Positions 24,301-36,370 are shown, counted from the stretch's first letter. The stretch: 64,000 nt of DNA from Straminergon stramineum (GCA_963920665.1 OY987263.1:22556547-22620546); one strand, 5' to 3'. Made by a program: numbers and translations. The notes: generated from the letters alone by a model not told the origin.

Positions 24301-27300
24301 GCTACTAAAATTTTCCAAAGTGAACAAAGTTTTCAAACATGGTTGCTGAAAATCGTTGCATGTTTGCTGAAGTGTGTTCCAAAATTTTTATGGTTTCTGA
24401 AAAACAGTGCTCGGAAGCATCTTTCTGAACGTTGCTAAATCATGTTCCGAACGTTGCAAGTACTGGCTAAAAAACATTGCTTAAACCTCCACATTCTAGT
24501 AGTGTACTAATCTGCTAAAACAGAAACATGAGGCCCAATTTGCTGAAGTGTGTTCCAAAATTTTCATGTTATCTGGAAAACGTTACTGAAGCAACTTTCT
24601 AAACGTTCCTAGAGCCTGTTCCGAAAGTTGCTTGTACTGGCTCAAAAACCCTCCAAATTCTAGTAGTGTGATCAAAGTTGCTAATAAACAACCATACGAG
24701 GCTCAATTTGGGCTTTAGGAATGAAGAATTAAAATGTTCTCAAGTTCAGTTCCTAACTTAGGGTTGGGACACTCACTTTTCCGTGCGAAAATGCTCTAGA
24801 AGTCTATGAAATTGCGCGTAAATAGTGACAAATTCAATCGATCATATTGCGAAAAATATAAGTCAGATAGAGCTTAATTGTATATCACCAGAATCAGTGA
24901 GGAACATTCATTTGCATGTGTTGGTGAATTCAATCGGACAAAAGATAGTCCCCAAGATGAACTACTCAAATTTGCTACAAAACAACAACACGATTCCCAA
25001 AGTGGGCTTTAGGCTTGAAGTTTCATTTGCTAACTTCGTTTAATATATATGATTCAGGTAGCGGTTGCCCTTTCCCATGCAACAGTACTGGAAGAGTCCA
25101 TGAAATCCCGTGACCAACTCCTGCAACAGAACAAGGCCCTTCAAATTGCAAGAATGGAAGCCGAGGAAGCTGTGGCAGCTCGCAACGATTTCCTCGCAGT
25201 CATGAACCATGAGATGCGGACGCCCATGCATTCCCTCATCGCCCTCACTTCTATTCTTTTGAAAACGGAGCTGAACGACGACCAACGTGCCATGATTGAA
25301 ACCATGAGCAAGAGCAGTGGGTTGCTCTCGTCGTTGATTAATGATATCCTGGACTTCTCAAGGCTGGAAACAGGCGGTTTAGCATTGGACATTGGATACT
25401 TTAAGCTTCCCAATCTGTTGAGGGAAGTGGAGAATATTGTGCGGCCGCTGGCTACTTCGAAGAAAATTGGGTTGATCTTCCAGTTGCCGCCTGATCTGGT
25501 GGAGAATGCGTTGGGAGATAGCAACCGCATTTTACAAGTCATGCTTAATGTGGTAAGCCTCTCTAAACTTGTCGATCAAAGTTGATGTGCACAAAATTCT
25601 CCACTTCCCTCCACTTCATCAAACTTGATGTACTTGAAAATCAGAGCTTTTAGAGCGTATTTTGTAGTTGGTATGATTTTTTTTCACTTATTCTTCAAAA
25701 AATCGGTGTAATTTTAAATTTTCACAGAGAAATCTGGATTTTTAATGACTCAAAGAAGACAGGCGATTAAATCTATGAAAAATAATTAAATTTCAAAAAT
25801 ATGATTCATATAGAGTTTCAAAATATGGGAGCATACAGAGTGGATAACTTTGAAGTTTAAGAATTTATCGGTCATTGGTCCGTTACTTTGATCGGTGATT
25901 GACCATGCCAAACCTGTAATAATAAGGGAGAGGATTCTAGTTTCGTCACTGTAAGCATTTTACTCTTCTATAACCGTTAACTATCTTGTCTAGCCCCTGA
26001 GCAAATTTAAGTGAGAAGTGCTTCATGATCTGCTTAGGAGAATTATGGAGAACTGTAGATCTCTCTTGTCTGTCTATGTCAATAGATCAAAGTTTGAAAA
26101 GTATGAAGAACAACATCTGAGGATGAAAAATAACCGGTATAAGCAACATGAAAAAAATATTTCCAAGATGTTCAAAAGTTCCAAAATATCCTTTGAATAT
26201 TTAAACTCAGAGGAAGCATAATTATATAGGAGTGTGATTTTGGGGAGACTCGCAGAGGTCTGTGAAGATAACACTTTGGTTACTAAACCCAAATCTATTG
26301 AGATCCAATTCTTTGCTCTACAAATGAGATTTAGTTTGGACAACGTTCGTCACCAACGTTGAATGTCAGTTTCTAAACTTGAATGCAAATTTCTAAACAT
26401 TTCTAATTCTTGTTCCAAAACGTTGCTAAAAAACGTTGCAAACCCCCCTCCCACCCACCCTTTTCTAGTAGTGGAATCACGTTTGGAATCACGTTTTATT
26501 GTTATGATCAAACGTTCAATCGTTGCTTCAATCTTTACTGCAAGGGTGAATTCTGGTCTTGCAATTAAAGACTTCGTTACATGAGATAAGATCAGTTCCG
26601 GTCTAATGATTTTAGTATCCTATTCCTTCGGAGACGCAAATCACGTGAATTGTTTAAATTTTGGGCTTGTATGTAAGGATGTTGTTTTCATTTGAGCTGA
26701 GAGGATACTCCGAAAGCTTTTCAGATTGGGAATGCAATCAAGTTCACCCTGGAAGGCGAAGTCCGTGTTTCGGTCTACATGGGTGAAAAGAGTCCTCCAA
26801 GCTACCCAGTTGGCTCCCCCGGCAAAGTGATGACCCCTACAAAATCGACGGAGTTTCGGTACCTGCATGTGGACATTGTCGACACCGGCATTGGGATCAA
26901 AGCCATGGATGTGCCGAAGCTGTTCAACAAGTTTGTCCAAGCTGATAGCAGCACGACACGGCACTTCGGAGGCACCGGTTTGGGGCTTGTTATCTCCAGA
27001 AAATTCGTGGAGGTTTGTTTCCATAATTTGCAAACCCCAAGTCTCTACTCTCCACGTACCAGCCCCCTTGTGTCGATGTCACATATTTAAGTTAGCCTAG
27101 CTAACTAATGCACGTGGAATTGCGTATTTATAGATCCTGGATCAGTTTCCAAGTTGATTGTCATGTAGACAGTCTAATTGGTGAAGTTTTCAAGAATTCG
27201 TCAAATTAGTTTTATCGGCACAATTCAGAGCACCAATTGTATTGTGACATTTCTGAAGAGCAACAAAGGAAGCTCTGAAAACTAGGGCTAAAACAGATTT

Positions 27301-29373
27301 AGGTTCCAGACTCCCATTTGGAAACGCGTCTGGTTCGAGAATTTTTGCCACTTTAACAAATTTTAATGTTTAGAGTTGGGTACTTTTCCATGGGCACGTG
27401 TGGATTGTCAGATCTGTATAATATTCATTCCTAGTTTGGGGAGTTCTATGCATTTGAATGTTCCAACTTTGGTGCTCGCCAATTTGACCCCATATGGACT
27501 TAGATCTATGATTTCATAAAGGAAATCAGAGCCGTCTTGTCGATCTGACAGTTCAGGCTTATTAGAAGTCTAAGTATTGTCTTCGTTTGAATGTCGAGTG
27601 CCGGCGGGTTATGCAAGCATCCTCAAACCTTATTGAAATTTTCAGAGTATTTTGAATATATCGTAAGAATATGCTAGTGTGACAGGTGGGTGTCTGTTAA
27701 TCGTTGTGTTGAACATATACACTACACGATCCTAAAGTAAATAACCCCAGAAAACAAGAATTTAGCCTTTAATTTTACTCTCTGATTAGCCTAGCTAGCT
27801 TGCCTGCTTATGCTTTATGTCCATAGAATGGTTTATGAAAGGCTCTGGACAAGAGTGACGCTCTATCATATATATTAAGCTTCAAGTATTGATGCAAAGT
27901 GAAAATTGCTCCTGCAGTTGATGGGTGGGAAGGTGTGGCTGGAGAGCGAGGGGCTCGGGAAGGGAACCGCATGCAAAATGTACATTTCTCTTGGCATTCC
28001 AGACAACATGAAGCGCGTACGGATCAGTCCTCGACCGGACTCGGCGGCTCTACTCGAGTTGAAGGACTTGAAGGTTTCCATTGTTTTCAGTCCTTCGTGA
28101 TTTCATAAGTTCAATTAATATTCCCTCCATCTGCCGCTTAGTTGGAAACGTTTGATATCAATTTCATTGATCATGACATAACATTGGTTAGGTTCTTGTA
28201 CTGCTGTGTATGAAGGTCATGGTTGTGGACGACAACCCCATCAATCGAATTGTCACCCGGCGGCTGCTGGACACAATTGGATGTAAATCGACAGTGTTGG
28301 ACTCGGGCCAACAGTGCTTGAACGTTCTTGAAGAGAAGGGACCCTCGGAGTTTCAAATCATCCTTTTGGATCTCTGCATGCCTGAGGTGCAACATTCTTC
28401 ACGACTTCACATCCTTAATACAGAAAGCATGTTTCTGCAAATGCTTCTGCTAATGAAAACCTACAGATGCTTAAGTAAGTTAACCCCTAAAGAACCAAGG
28501 ATTCGTTGTTTGAAAATGTCCAATTCAAACTATCTTATTGTGAGAAACACAATTTAGATCAGGATAAATTTGATATCACCCGAATGAGTGACGAACTGAT
28601 TGCATGTGTTGATTAATAAATTCAAAAAATTCAAAGAATTCAAAGAATTCAAAAACAGAAAGGCTTCATAAGACGTACTCAAAACTGCTAAAAAAACATG
28701 AAGCCCAATTTGAGCATTTTCGGTCCTTCGATCATGGGTTAACACGTATACTTTCAAGTGATAGTACATGATCTCGATTCCCCGTTTTGCCCACGAGGCT
28801 ATTGAAAGAGGGAAAAATAGATTTTGCTCAAACTTTTTGACCATTTCATACCTGCAAGCAACTGAAATGCCACAATCATTAGCTCTTGAAATGGGCTGGA
28901 CAGCTCACATTTTAAGAGTTTAATTTCCTTGGAGCTTTTGGTCGATTTGTAAGAGTGAGGATCCTACTGAGCCATCTTTAATTTCTTTTTTACAGATGGA
29001 CGGGTTCACCGTTGCAGGCGAGATCATCCGAAAGTACGGGAGGAGGAGAAGGCCCGTGATCTCTGCCCTCACTGCCAACTGCGACACGAAGACTCGCGAG
29101 CGTTGTTTTGAAGTGGGCATGGATTACGTCCTGATGAAGCCCATCAACTTGGAGCTTCTGAGATCGGAGTTGGCGAAGCTTCTGGATTTTCATGAAGAGC
29201 TCGATTGTCCTCCTCAGCCCAGTGCTGCTGGAATATTCAGTTCCTTGATGGACTCGGAAACTGGGTCCAGCACCGACTCCAGCACCGAGGGCTCCCCTGC
29301 GCCGCAACTGCACCTGCCTCTGACTTTCAGTGCTTTGCATCACAACAAAGGTAGCGACTCCCAACAGGAGTAA
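21360..29373 (+). CDS. ETR: Ethylene receptor, hybrid histidine kinase with receiver
   Basis: An ER-membrane ethylene receptor acting upstream of CTR1/EIN2. Exons: 21360-21716, 22047-22280, 22873-23157, 23506-23790, 25058-25552, 26725-27012, 27918-28073, 28216-28386, 28996-29373. Every junction is phase 0 and the total is 882 codons plus stop. An N-terminal hydrophobic segment (about 9-27) and a Cys cluster (C58, C62, C73, C76) precede the sensor. All ligand and copper residues known from Arabidopsis ETR1 are present with the same spacing: D97, Y104, I107, P108, I134, C137, H141. A linker and GAF domain follow (about 198-390). The kinase has H438 in [10 protein letters not shown], the N-box IGNAIKF (553-559), DTGIGI (605-610) and GTGLGL (635-640). 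The receiver has D705/D706, phosphoacceptor D752 ([11 protein letters not shown]), T783 and K805. The extra N-terminal segment recalls subfamily 2, but the kinase motifs are intact as in subfamily 1. Exon 4 uses a weak donor (GTTATT). The ATG chosen is the first in this frame in the exon; a GTG lies 30 bp upstream. Confidence 0.95.
24100..24740 (+). repeat. Dispersed repeat in receptor intron, copy split by an insertion
   Basis: Flanks 24100-24238 and 24673-24740 together match the continuous copy at 24826-25020. Shared words are GTGACAAATTC, then TATCACCAGAATCAGTGA, then GCAT.TGTTG, and after the insertion GGGCTTTAGG.TGAAG. The interruption at 24239-24672 is therefore a later insertion. Related sequence occurs at 28478-28620 and, reversed, at 42400-42530. 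Confidence 0.6.
24239..24672. mobile_element. CACTA-like nonautonomous element nested in an intron
   Basis: The left end reads CACTACTAGAATTC and the right end AATTCTAGTAGTG, giving a 13-bp terminal inverted repeat that begins with CACTA, the hallmark of the En/Spm superfamily. The interior holds two diverged direct copies (about 24365-24541 and 24542-24672), each beginning TGCTGAAGTGTGTTCCAAAA and each ending in TTCTAGTAGTG. A 3-bp target duplication is not convincing (ATG versus TGA). No ORF. A relic of the same right end is at 26463-26473 in the next intron. Confidence 0.6.
24826..25020 (+). repeat. Dispersed repeat in receptor intron, uninterrupted copy
   Basis: The intact counterpart of 24100-24740. 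It carries TATCACCAGAATCAGTGA at about 24882-24900, then TTTGCATGTGTTGGTGAATT, and ends with GGGCTTTAGGCTTGAAG. It lies in the same intron, which is the longest early intron of the receptor (23791-25057). Confidence 0.55.
28478..28640 (+). repeat. Related repeat with TTAACCCC-type end in the last receptor intron
   Basis: Begins GTTAACCCCTAAAGAACCAA followed by GGATTCG, then continues to ATATCACCCGAATGAGTGA and TTGCATGTGTTGATTAAT. The reverse complement of 42400-42530 follows the same order (ACCCCTGAAAGACCAAGGAT, then ATCAGTAAAGAGCCATTGCA). This ties the intron repeats to an element family with the TTAACCCCTAAAG terminus seen at 38.6 kb. Confidence 0.5.
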
Positions 29374-30201
29374 TGATTTAGCCAGAGACTGCCAAGCGCC
29401 GTTCCAATCCTTGGGAAAATTCACACTGGGAGCAAAAGCATCGCTTCCCAGCAGTGCTACTAACAGTACAGTAACGGCCTCCTGCCATGCTCCATCGCTG
29501 GGCAAAGTTCACAGGGGAGCTACAAGGTCCAAGTGAGCAAGTGCAATGTCATGTGGACCTGGTGGGTGAGGAGGGATAGCTTACAATAAGAATTTCACAC
29601 ATATTGATTCCCTCAAGATTGATCAGTCTTGACTAACGAGATTGTCCACCAATTTCAGTTAGACATGAAATCCTACAGACTTTTCCACTCACCTATTTCA
29701 GCAAAGACAATGTGGGTTGTACACTTCTTGTCTTCTAGTGCTTTTTCTGCCCACCAATCTAGCATGGCAGGAGGCCCTATGTGTTGCAAGGAGTTCGGGA
29801 TTATGGGACCAAACTTGTTGTTCTTGGACAACCCCACTACTTTTTGTCATTTCATCAATGCAATGGCGGTGAGAAGCAACTCCCCGAACCGACTCTCTCA
29901 ATGTCATTTGTAGAAAAGATTTGTAATGGTGGTACTAGTAGGCATGTTCACATTACTCTATAATTGTAGTTGTAGAAAATTTACACCAATCGAAGGTTGG
30001 TATCCAAAAATTTGTCACTTTGTGCTATTGTGCATTATTACTATTATTATATTGGTCCAATTTTCATTTTTCTCTTATTGGCAATTGGAAGCCCTAGGTA
30101 GCAACTCACAATGCCGATGCAAGTGCTTTTTTCACTTTTTTATTATGTAGGTTTTAGAAACATAGTAGGAAAGAAGTCATGATTGAGAGGAATTGAATGG
30201 T
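29374..30201. other. Downstream of the ethylene receptor, no confirmed gene
   Basis: The first few hundred bases are the likely receptor 3' UTR; an AATAAG-type signal occurs near 29585. A 94-codon ORF at 29629-29913 contains CCKEFGIMGPNLLF. A weakly similar word (CKEFWIMRP) can be read near 33066. This may be debris of a repeated gene or element, but no family is recognised. Confidence 0.35.
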
Positions 30202-30791
30202 GGGTGATTGCAAGAAATACTTGTCCTATTTCTTGTCCCCTTGCCCTTGGATGGGTGCTTTTTTACTTATAACTTTTGCATCATTTGTCCATTTGGGGTG
30301 AAATTTAGAATGAAGGTACATGCGGTAGTTATAGACATTCAGTAATGATTTTTGAAGATTCAAATTATCTACCTTGATCATATAGGGGGGGGGGTAGTCC
30401 TATTTTTGACACAAAAATGCAAATTACAAATTGGACATGTTGGAGGTCTACTAACAATACATTACAAGGACTAACGATGAATTTTGATGAAAATAGCAAC
30501 ATGCAAGGCAACATGTCAATTGTGCACATGGGGTCAAAGTGACCTCCCATTGCGCGAAGGCTATAAAGAAGGGGAAATTTCCTATAAGAGATCCCTTTTC
30601 CTATTTTTTTGCTTCTAATGGCTTCTATAGTATTTTGCAAAGTCTTTAGTACTACACAACACTAAATTGACGGTTTAGATTTGTAGGGTGTTGCTAACAC
30701 ATAGTACTAGTAGTACCACATAATATTCTCAGACCTATCACCATAAATTGTGATTTTAAGCCAAAAATGTAAAGTATTTCTTTCAATCACT
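30202..30791. mobile_element. 590-bp inverted-repeat element, same family as the palindrome
   Basis: The left end is GGGTGATTGCAAGAAATACT and the right end, reverse-complemented, is GAGTGATTGAAAGAAATACT: about 18 of 20 positions agree. The terminus matches the palindrome at 16992-18048. The interior is AT-rich with a G-run near 30387 and no ORF of interest. Target duplication not clear. Confidence 0.6.
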
Positions 30792-32308
30792 CTAGTTAAA
30801 ATTTTATATCAATCATAATAGTTTTTGGCACTCAAAAATCATTTTAAGAACTTATAATATAAAGAATTTCTCAAACTAGAGGCACCACTTGTATCCCCTA
30901 TCTTTTTTTAATTATTAAATTTAAATATTTACTTCTAATAATGCTAGGGATCAATCTTCATTATTACTTCAATTATTCATGACCTAGGATTCTTAATGCC
31001 TAGAATTAGACTCCATTGTTACCTCAACTAATTATGACCTACTCCCGGGTATGCAACTCAAGATTGTATTATATGCAGGGGTCATTGGCATTAAAACGGC
31101 TTAGAGGATAGCTTTTGTAAAAATTATATCAAATTAAAAAGACCAAAAACTTAGGTGAAGACCAAATTAAAAAAAAAATTAAATGTAGAAAATTTTGGGT
31201 TACATACATATTAGAAAAATTCACAATATATATGAAGAATTTAAACACTTATGTATAATTTTCAAAAATCTATACAAGAAGTTCCCTCCAATTAAAATTA
31301 AAATTCATTCATAGTGTTTTATTTATAATAAAAATTCTTAAATTTTTATTAAAAAGTCCAAAAACTTGGGTAGCTTGTCCCATGATACATGTATTAAAAA
31401 AAATCATATAATTAGTTTTTTAATGTTATTATTGTCCTCAAAAAAATATTCATTTCATGTATATAATTACATTTTTGGATTCCTTGTTAAGAGAGCTACA
31501 AGAGTTTTCTACATTAAAAAAAAATTAAATCCCTTGAGATTGGACTAAAATGCATTATAAGTGATTATAACTAGGGCCAAATAATATGGGAGTTGTGTAC
31601 CTGGGGACCTAGTAAAGATCCTTGATTGTTGGTGCTAGTTGTCCATTTGGTAGAATTAGATTTTAATGGAGAAGTTTTCACTTTCAATAATTAAATAGTT
31701 TCTTGTCATTATGTTCTTAATGGCATAGATGTCACAATGTGCAGTATTTTGGATCTCATCATCATCTATTTGTCACATGTTTCAAATTTATGATACATTT
31801 AATGAAATAATGCTACATATATATGGTTAAGAGTTAGATTGGTACACCTTTATTGCCAAACTACTTGAAACATCCATCTACAAAAAGCTATGAAAGCCAT
31901 GAAAGATATAAAATATTATATTTTACTAAATTTATATAATTCAAAGTTCAAAAATAATAATTAAAAAAAATAGTTTGGAAAAGTACACAAAATATTAAGA
32001 GATCTCATGCTGCTTGGCATGTATTGTTTATATTATATGCAAAATATTAAAAGGTTGATATCCTTTAAAATTAGGAAATCTCCCCATGTTTTGCAAATAT
32101 AGTCTATGATTGTATCCGTAGTCTATATTTAGTAAAAATGGCAATATTTATTAGAAATCTTAGTCCCTAAATCCTCATTGTAAAAGCTTTAATAAAAGCT
32201 CTTGGAAGTTGGAACATTACAATAAATTATAAAATTTGAAGTGTCATTTTTTTTGCTCTTCTCAAAATCTTCCCCCTTGTGTATTTTACTAGAGTTGCCA
32301 CTCCAAGA
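30792..32308. other. AT-rich spacer, no gene
   Basis: Very AT-rich with many A and T runs; no coding signal or clear element. Confidence 0.4.
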
Positions 32309-32445
32309 TCGGAGGGAGGTTCCAACACACCAAAAAATAAACATTTGGATACCGTAGGTCAAAATTATGAAGGGTCAAAGTTTTTTAGGTAGTTGTTCCA
32401 AAATCGTTTCTTCAACATATGTACATATTGATTTTAGAGATGATG
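32309..32445. repeat. Dispersed repeat, copy 2 of 3
   Basis: Matches 15845-16015 through ACACACCAAA, ACATTTGGATA and TGTTCCAAAATCGTTTCTTC, then ACATATTGATTTTAGAGAT. The 54243-54335 copy shares the second half. Confidence 0.45.
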
Positions 32446-33554
32446 GTGTTGGGCAAGGTGCAGTTTTGGGTGTAAGAGCACCCATACAATAGTGCACTAA
32501 GGGACTCCAACATGGCTAGTAGTCAAGCCCGAGTTGAAGTCCTACCCTATGGTAGGCACGCCAAGCTAGAAATCTTGAGCAACCACGTTAGAAAATGGAG
32601 AAGGCATTGTCAAATGCAATGTCTTGCGCATGCCTTGCTACGTTGTATGGTTGTACTTTTTACCTAGATTTCAAGGTAGTATATATATGTTCAAGGTACT
32701 GTGTCAACATTGATCTAAGATGGTTGTGAGCCAAAGCTACAATAGTCCCTCATATGCTCACATTGGCGGCACGATGGATGTCATGGTGTCTACCTTTCTT
32801 GGGTTGCATGTTTGGCAAGTCCCAATCCCCTTCTACTATGGGGAGTCGAACAAACTACTAACATATTATCTAGCTTCTTCTTGAACCCACACCAAAAATC
32901 CTTGTTTTGTGCATTTGGTGCTCCTTTTTGGCATGCCCACCATGGAGATGCCCCAACCATCTTAGTTGAAATTGCCACTAGGATTAAAGGCATCACTTTT
33001 CATAAGCAAGAGCAAGTGTAGAGAGTTTTGGATTCTATTACCTTAGTTCCAAAAGAGGCCAACAAGTGCAAGGAATTTTGGATTATGAGGCCAAGTTCAC
33101 TAGTAGTAGGGCCTCTTCACTACTATTGTCCTCTCCTAACTATAGTGTGGTGAGAAGCAAGGCCATCCTTCCAATGAGTGTTCAAATTTTTTCATTTAAA
33201 AATAGCATAATACATTAAAATCAACACATCTTATTCTATTTTAAAACTTTCAAATGATCACATCCAAAGTAACAAAGCATGTTGATTTAGGGCTTGATTT
33301 CTAGTGATGATGGTAGTGCCACCTAGGTTGTTCAAAATATGATTTGTTGCAGTTGAAGGATCAAGTTAAATATATTCATCAATGATTCATACAAAATCAC
33401 ATATTTTTTTCACGACCAAATCAATTATTCATACAAAATTCTAATCAATATCCCTTATAGATACATTACATTTGTTGCTAACAAAGTTGATACAAAACTT
33501 GAAGGTTCCAAAATTTTATTTCTAAATGAACTAAGAACCTCATTTTGGTGGTGA
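32446..33554. other. Spacer with gene or element debris
   Basis: About 32760-33175 is richer in G+C and has short open frames on both strands (for example PFWHAHHGDAPTILVEIA on plus), broken by stops. It looks like degraded coding sequence of unknown origin. A motif at 32478, GTAAGAGCACCCAT, faintly resembles the end of the element at 40477. Confidence 0.3.
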
Positions 33555-34140
33555 CAAAATTTTGAAGTTAGATAAAATCTTACTAAATTTTTATTTTTAG
33601 CATTTAGGAGGTCTACTTTAAGCATCAACTACCTAATTTCTTTGAAACTTTTTCTTTGATTTTTCTATTCAAGATTTTGTCAAAAAGTGTCTAATGCAAG
33701 ACTTTATTTCCAATGTTAAGAATTCTTAGAAAGAGACTCAAATACACAATATTTTAGGAAAAAAATCACTTTCCAAATTCATCTAGATTTTTGATGCCAC
33801 AAATTCATTATGGTTATTAATAGATGTCATGTCCCTTAACCTCTACATGCTCAAGGCACCATATTTGGGTGTCGACTAAATTTTGAAGTTGTATAAATTC
33901 TTACTAAAATACTATTTTTGGTAGTTTTTCATTAGATGAATATCCTTTAAATTCTATTTTAAGCATCAAAAACCTCATTTTGAATAAAATTGTTCATAAT
34001 TTTTCTATCCAGGATTTTGTGCAAGGGTGTTCATAGCAAATCTTTATTTTTAAAGTGTTAGAGGCTTTTAGAGATGAGCCTCAACTACATTGGATCTTGA
34101 TAGGAAAATCTCATTGGAAATTCATTTTAAAAATTGTATA
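33555..34140. repeat. Two diverged tandem copies of a ~310-bp unit
   Basis: About 33555-33800 and 33880-34140 share, in order, ATTTTGAAGTT, TCTTACTAAA, TTTAAGCATCAA, TTTTTCTAT.CA.GATTTTG and CTTTATTT. The second unit runs directly into the 34105-34480 repeat, so this forms a larger degenerate array. Confidence 0.45.
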
Positions 34141-34760
34141 GTAGATTCTGAGAAGCCGTAAATTGATTGTGGTTATGAATCATATATCAACTAGTCTCAT
34201 ATTTTATTGATGACCTCAATTTTTGATTTGGCATGTAAAAAGTGTACTAAAAGACTTCAAATCACTTTAAGAGTAATACCCTCTTGATCAAACATTGTAA
34301 TCTTTCAATCCATAAGTGATATTGTTGTGTTTTCTATTTCTATGTAGTCTATAATATGTCTAGTTTGAATTCCTACAATTACAATTTCTTTTTTAAATTG
34401 ATAGAACTAATCAAAACTTTGGGATTTTATTTAATTTTGAGCAAACTCAAAGAAGCTAAAAAAAAGCCTAATAAAGGCATTTAGAAAATAACCTCCTATT
34501 TTTGTCATGACCACGATTTTATATTTTACATGCAAAAATGAAGATTGAAACTCTAATCAATATCAAATTTTGAACCTCCCATGATCAAGCATTATAATTT
34601 TTAACTCCATTAATGATATTGTTGTATTTTCCTTCCCTATGAGATCAATATATAACACGTCTAATTTAAGATCCTATATATAGCTACAACTCACAAAGCT
34701 TTCATAAAACTTATGAAGGCTTTAGTTTTGTATTTGGTTTAGAACACACTCAACAAAGGC
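34105..34760. repeat. Dispersed ~370-bp repeat, two further copies
   Basis: 34105-34480 matches 19555-19935. 34490-34760 is a more diverged copy sharing GATATTGTTGT.TTTTC, GTCTA.TTT and the AACTCAA/AACACACTCAA.AA.GCT end. Orientation is the same in all copies. No terminal repeats were seen. Confidence 0.5.
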
Positions 34761-36022
34761 TTTGGCCATTTATAGGTTAGGTGAAGGTTCAAATGCTAAA
34801 ATCAATTCAATATCTCACCTATCGACATTCACCGCATGTATAAGATGAGGAAGTAGGATTGGATTTATGAACAATCTATGATAAATTGACATTCAATATC
34901 CAACTACTTAGTAAACTTCTTTCATGCGGTGCATTAAACAAAAAAAATCCAACCAAATCTTGAAAGTTTGTAGTTCGATCTCTAAAGCTATAGACAATCA
35001 TCAATCTAAGTGCAATCTTTGGAAGTACATGTGTGAATGGCTTGTTAGTTTAGTATTTATGGAGATACATAATAGAACATTAACATAATGAAACATAGAT
35101 CTAAAATTTGTAGACAAAACCCAGGGAGATTACTAAGTGTATCCATAACAAAGCATGTGTGTTAAAGTGATTTTTTGACCCCCTATATACTTTTAAATAA
35201 ATAATAATTTCAACCTATAAATTTGAGCTTTGTTTAATAAAGACTATAGGTTTCTATTGCCACAAATTCCCAATTCAAATAACATATGAAATGATTTCTA
35301 GAATAGGTTGAATAATGAACTAAAATGGCATGTTTTTTAATTCAAATATTTATAGAGAATACATTTTAGTGACCATTGCATCGTTATTCAAGAAAAATGA
35401 ACTTTCAATAGGATATTATTTTTAGGAACTTTTTGTTCATTTTTTAGACAATTTCTTCTTATATAAAATAGGGGTGTGAAAGTTATTTTCAGCACTATAC
35501 TGTATCTTTTTACTTCAAAAATTTGTAATTAATTATAATTACCTAACAAAAATACCAATAATTCACAACATAAACTTTCAAAGTAGGAAAATCTAGTCAT
35601 ATTTTTTTTCTTTTCTTTTTATTTAAATTATAGAATATAATATAGGGGGTCTAAAATCTTAACATACATCGTTCCTAATGGACACACTAAGTGATCTCCT
35701 CGGATGACAAAATCTAACATATAACTAGTCTAAGATACCAATTATAGCCTTTCTCACTAATGGAGTAGGACAAAAACAACTTTTTGTTATCCAAATGTTA
35801 GAAATGTTCTCTTTTTAGCTTACTTTTTTTAGTTTACTTTGAATGATGTATACATTGCTTGGCTTTCCTATGCATCATTCAAAGGAAAAGTAGAATTTAA
35901 GTAAGAAAAAAATAAAAGTAGAATGTAAGCAAAATCATAGTAAAAGTAGAATCAAGTAAGTTTAAAGTAAAAGCTAGGTGAAAGTTGGATTAAATTAGAT
36001 GCTAAGTAAAATATTGATCAAA
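34761..36022. other. AT-rich spacer with a short perfect stem-loop
   Basis: No gene. 35838-35884 forms a stem with 12-bp perfect arms (CTTTGAATGATG and its complement). From about 35885 the sequence becomes a degenerate AAGTAGAATTTAAGTA-type purine-rich repeat that grades into the regular tandem array. Confidence 0.4.
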
Positions 36023-36262
36023 GCAAAAGATAGGGGAAAGCTAAAGATAGAAGAAAGTTTAAGATAGAAGAAAGCTAAAGATAGAAGAAGGTTTAAGGTA
36101 GAAGAAAGTTTAAGATAGAAGAAAGTTTAATATAGAAAAAAACTAAAGATAGAAGAAAGTTCAAGATAGAAGAAAGCTAAAGATAGAAGAAAGTTTAAGA
36201 TAGAAGAAAGCTAAAGATAGAAGAAAGTTCAAGATAGAAGAAAGCTAAAGATAGAAGAAGGC
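36023..36262. repeat. 17-bp tandem array upstream of the kinase
   Basis: About 14 units of a 17-bp sequence, consensus AAGATAGAAGAAAGTTT or AAGATAGAAGAAAGCTA, with alternating variants that give a 34-bp higher-order period. It is strongly purine-biased on the plus strand and ends about 30 bp before the TATA-like box of the kinase gene. Confidence 0.85.
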
Positions 36263-36289
36263 TAAATCAAAGTAAAAGCTAGGCACCTC

Positions 36290-36296
36290 TATAAAT
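36290..36296 (+). promoter_or_regulatory. TATA-like box of the kinase gene
   Basis: TATAAAT lies 75-81 bp upstream of the kinase ATG at 36371 and just after the tandem array. Position and sequence fit a core promoter; no transcript evidence is available. Confidence 0.45.
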
Positions 36297-36370
36297 GTAA
36301 GCTAAGGGTCTATTATCCACCATTTTACTCTGGTCCATTGCAATTGCCTTGTCTCTCCTTGCTCTTCAAA

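Noticed and set aside
32790..33021. Overlapping short ORFs on both strands
   Set aside because: Coding-like words are present but broken by stops on all frames; no family recognised, so described only as debris.
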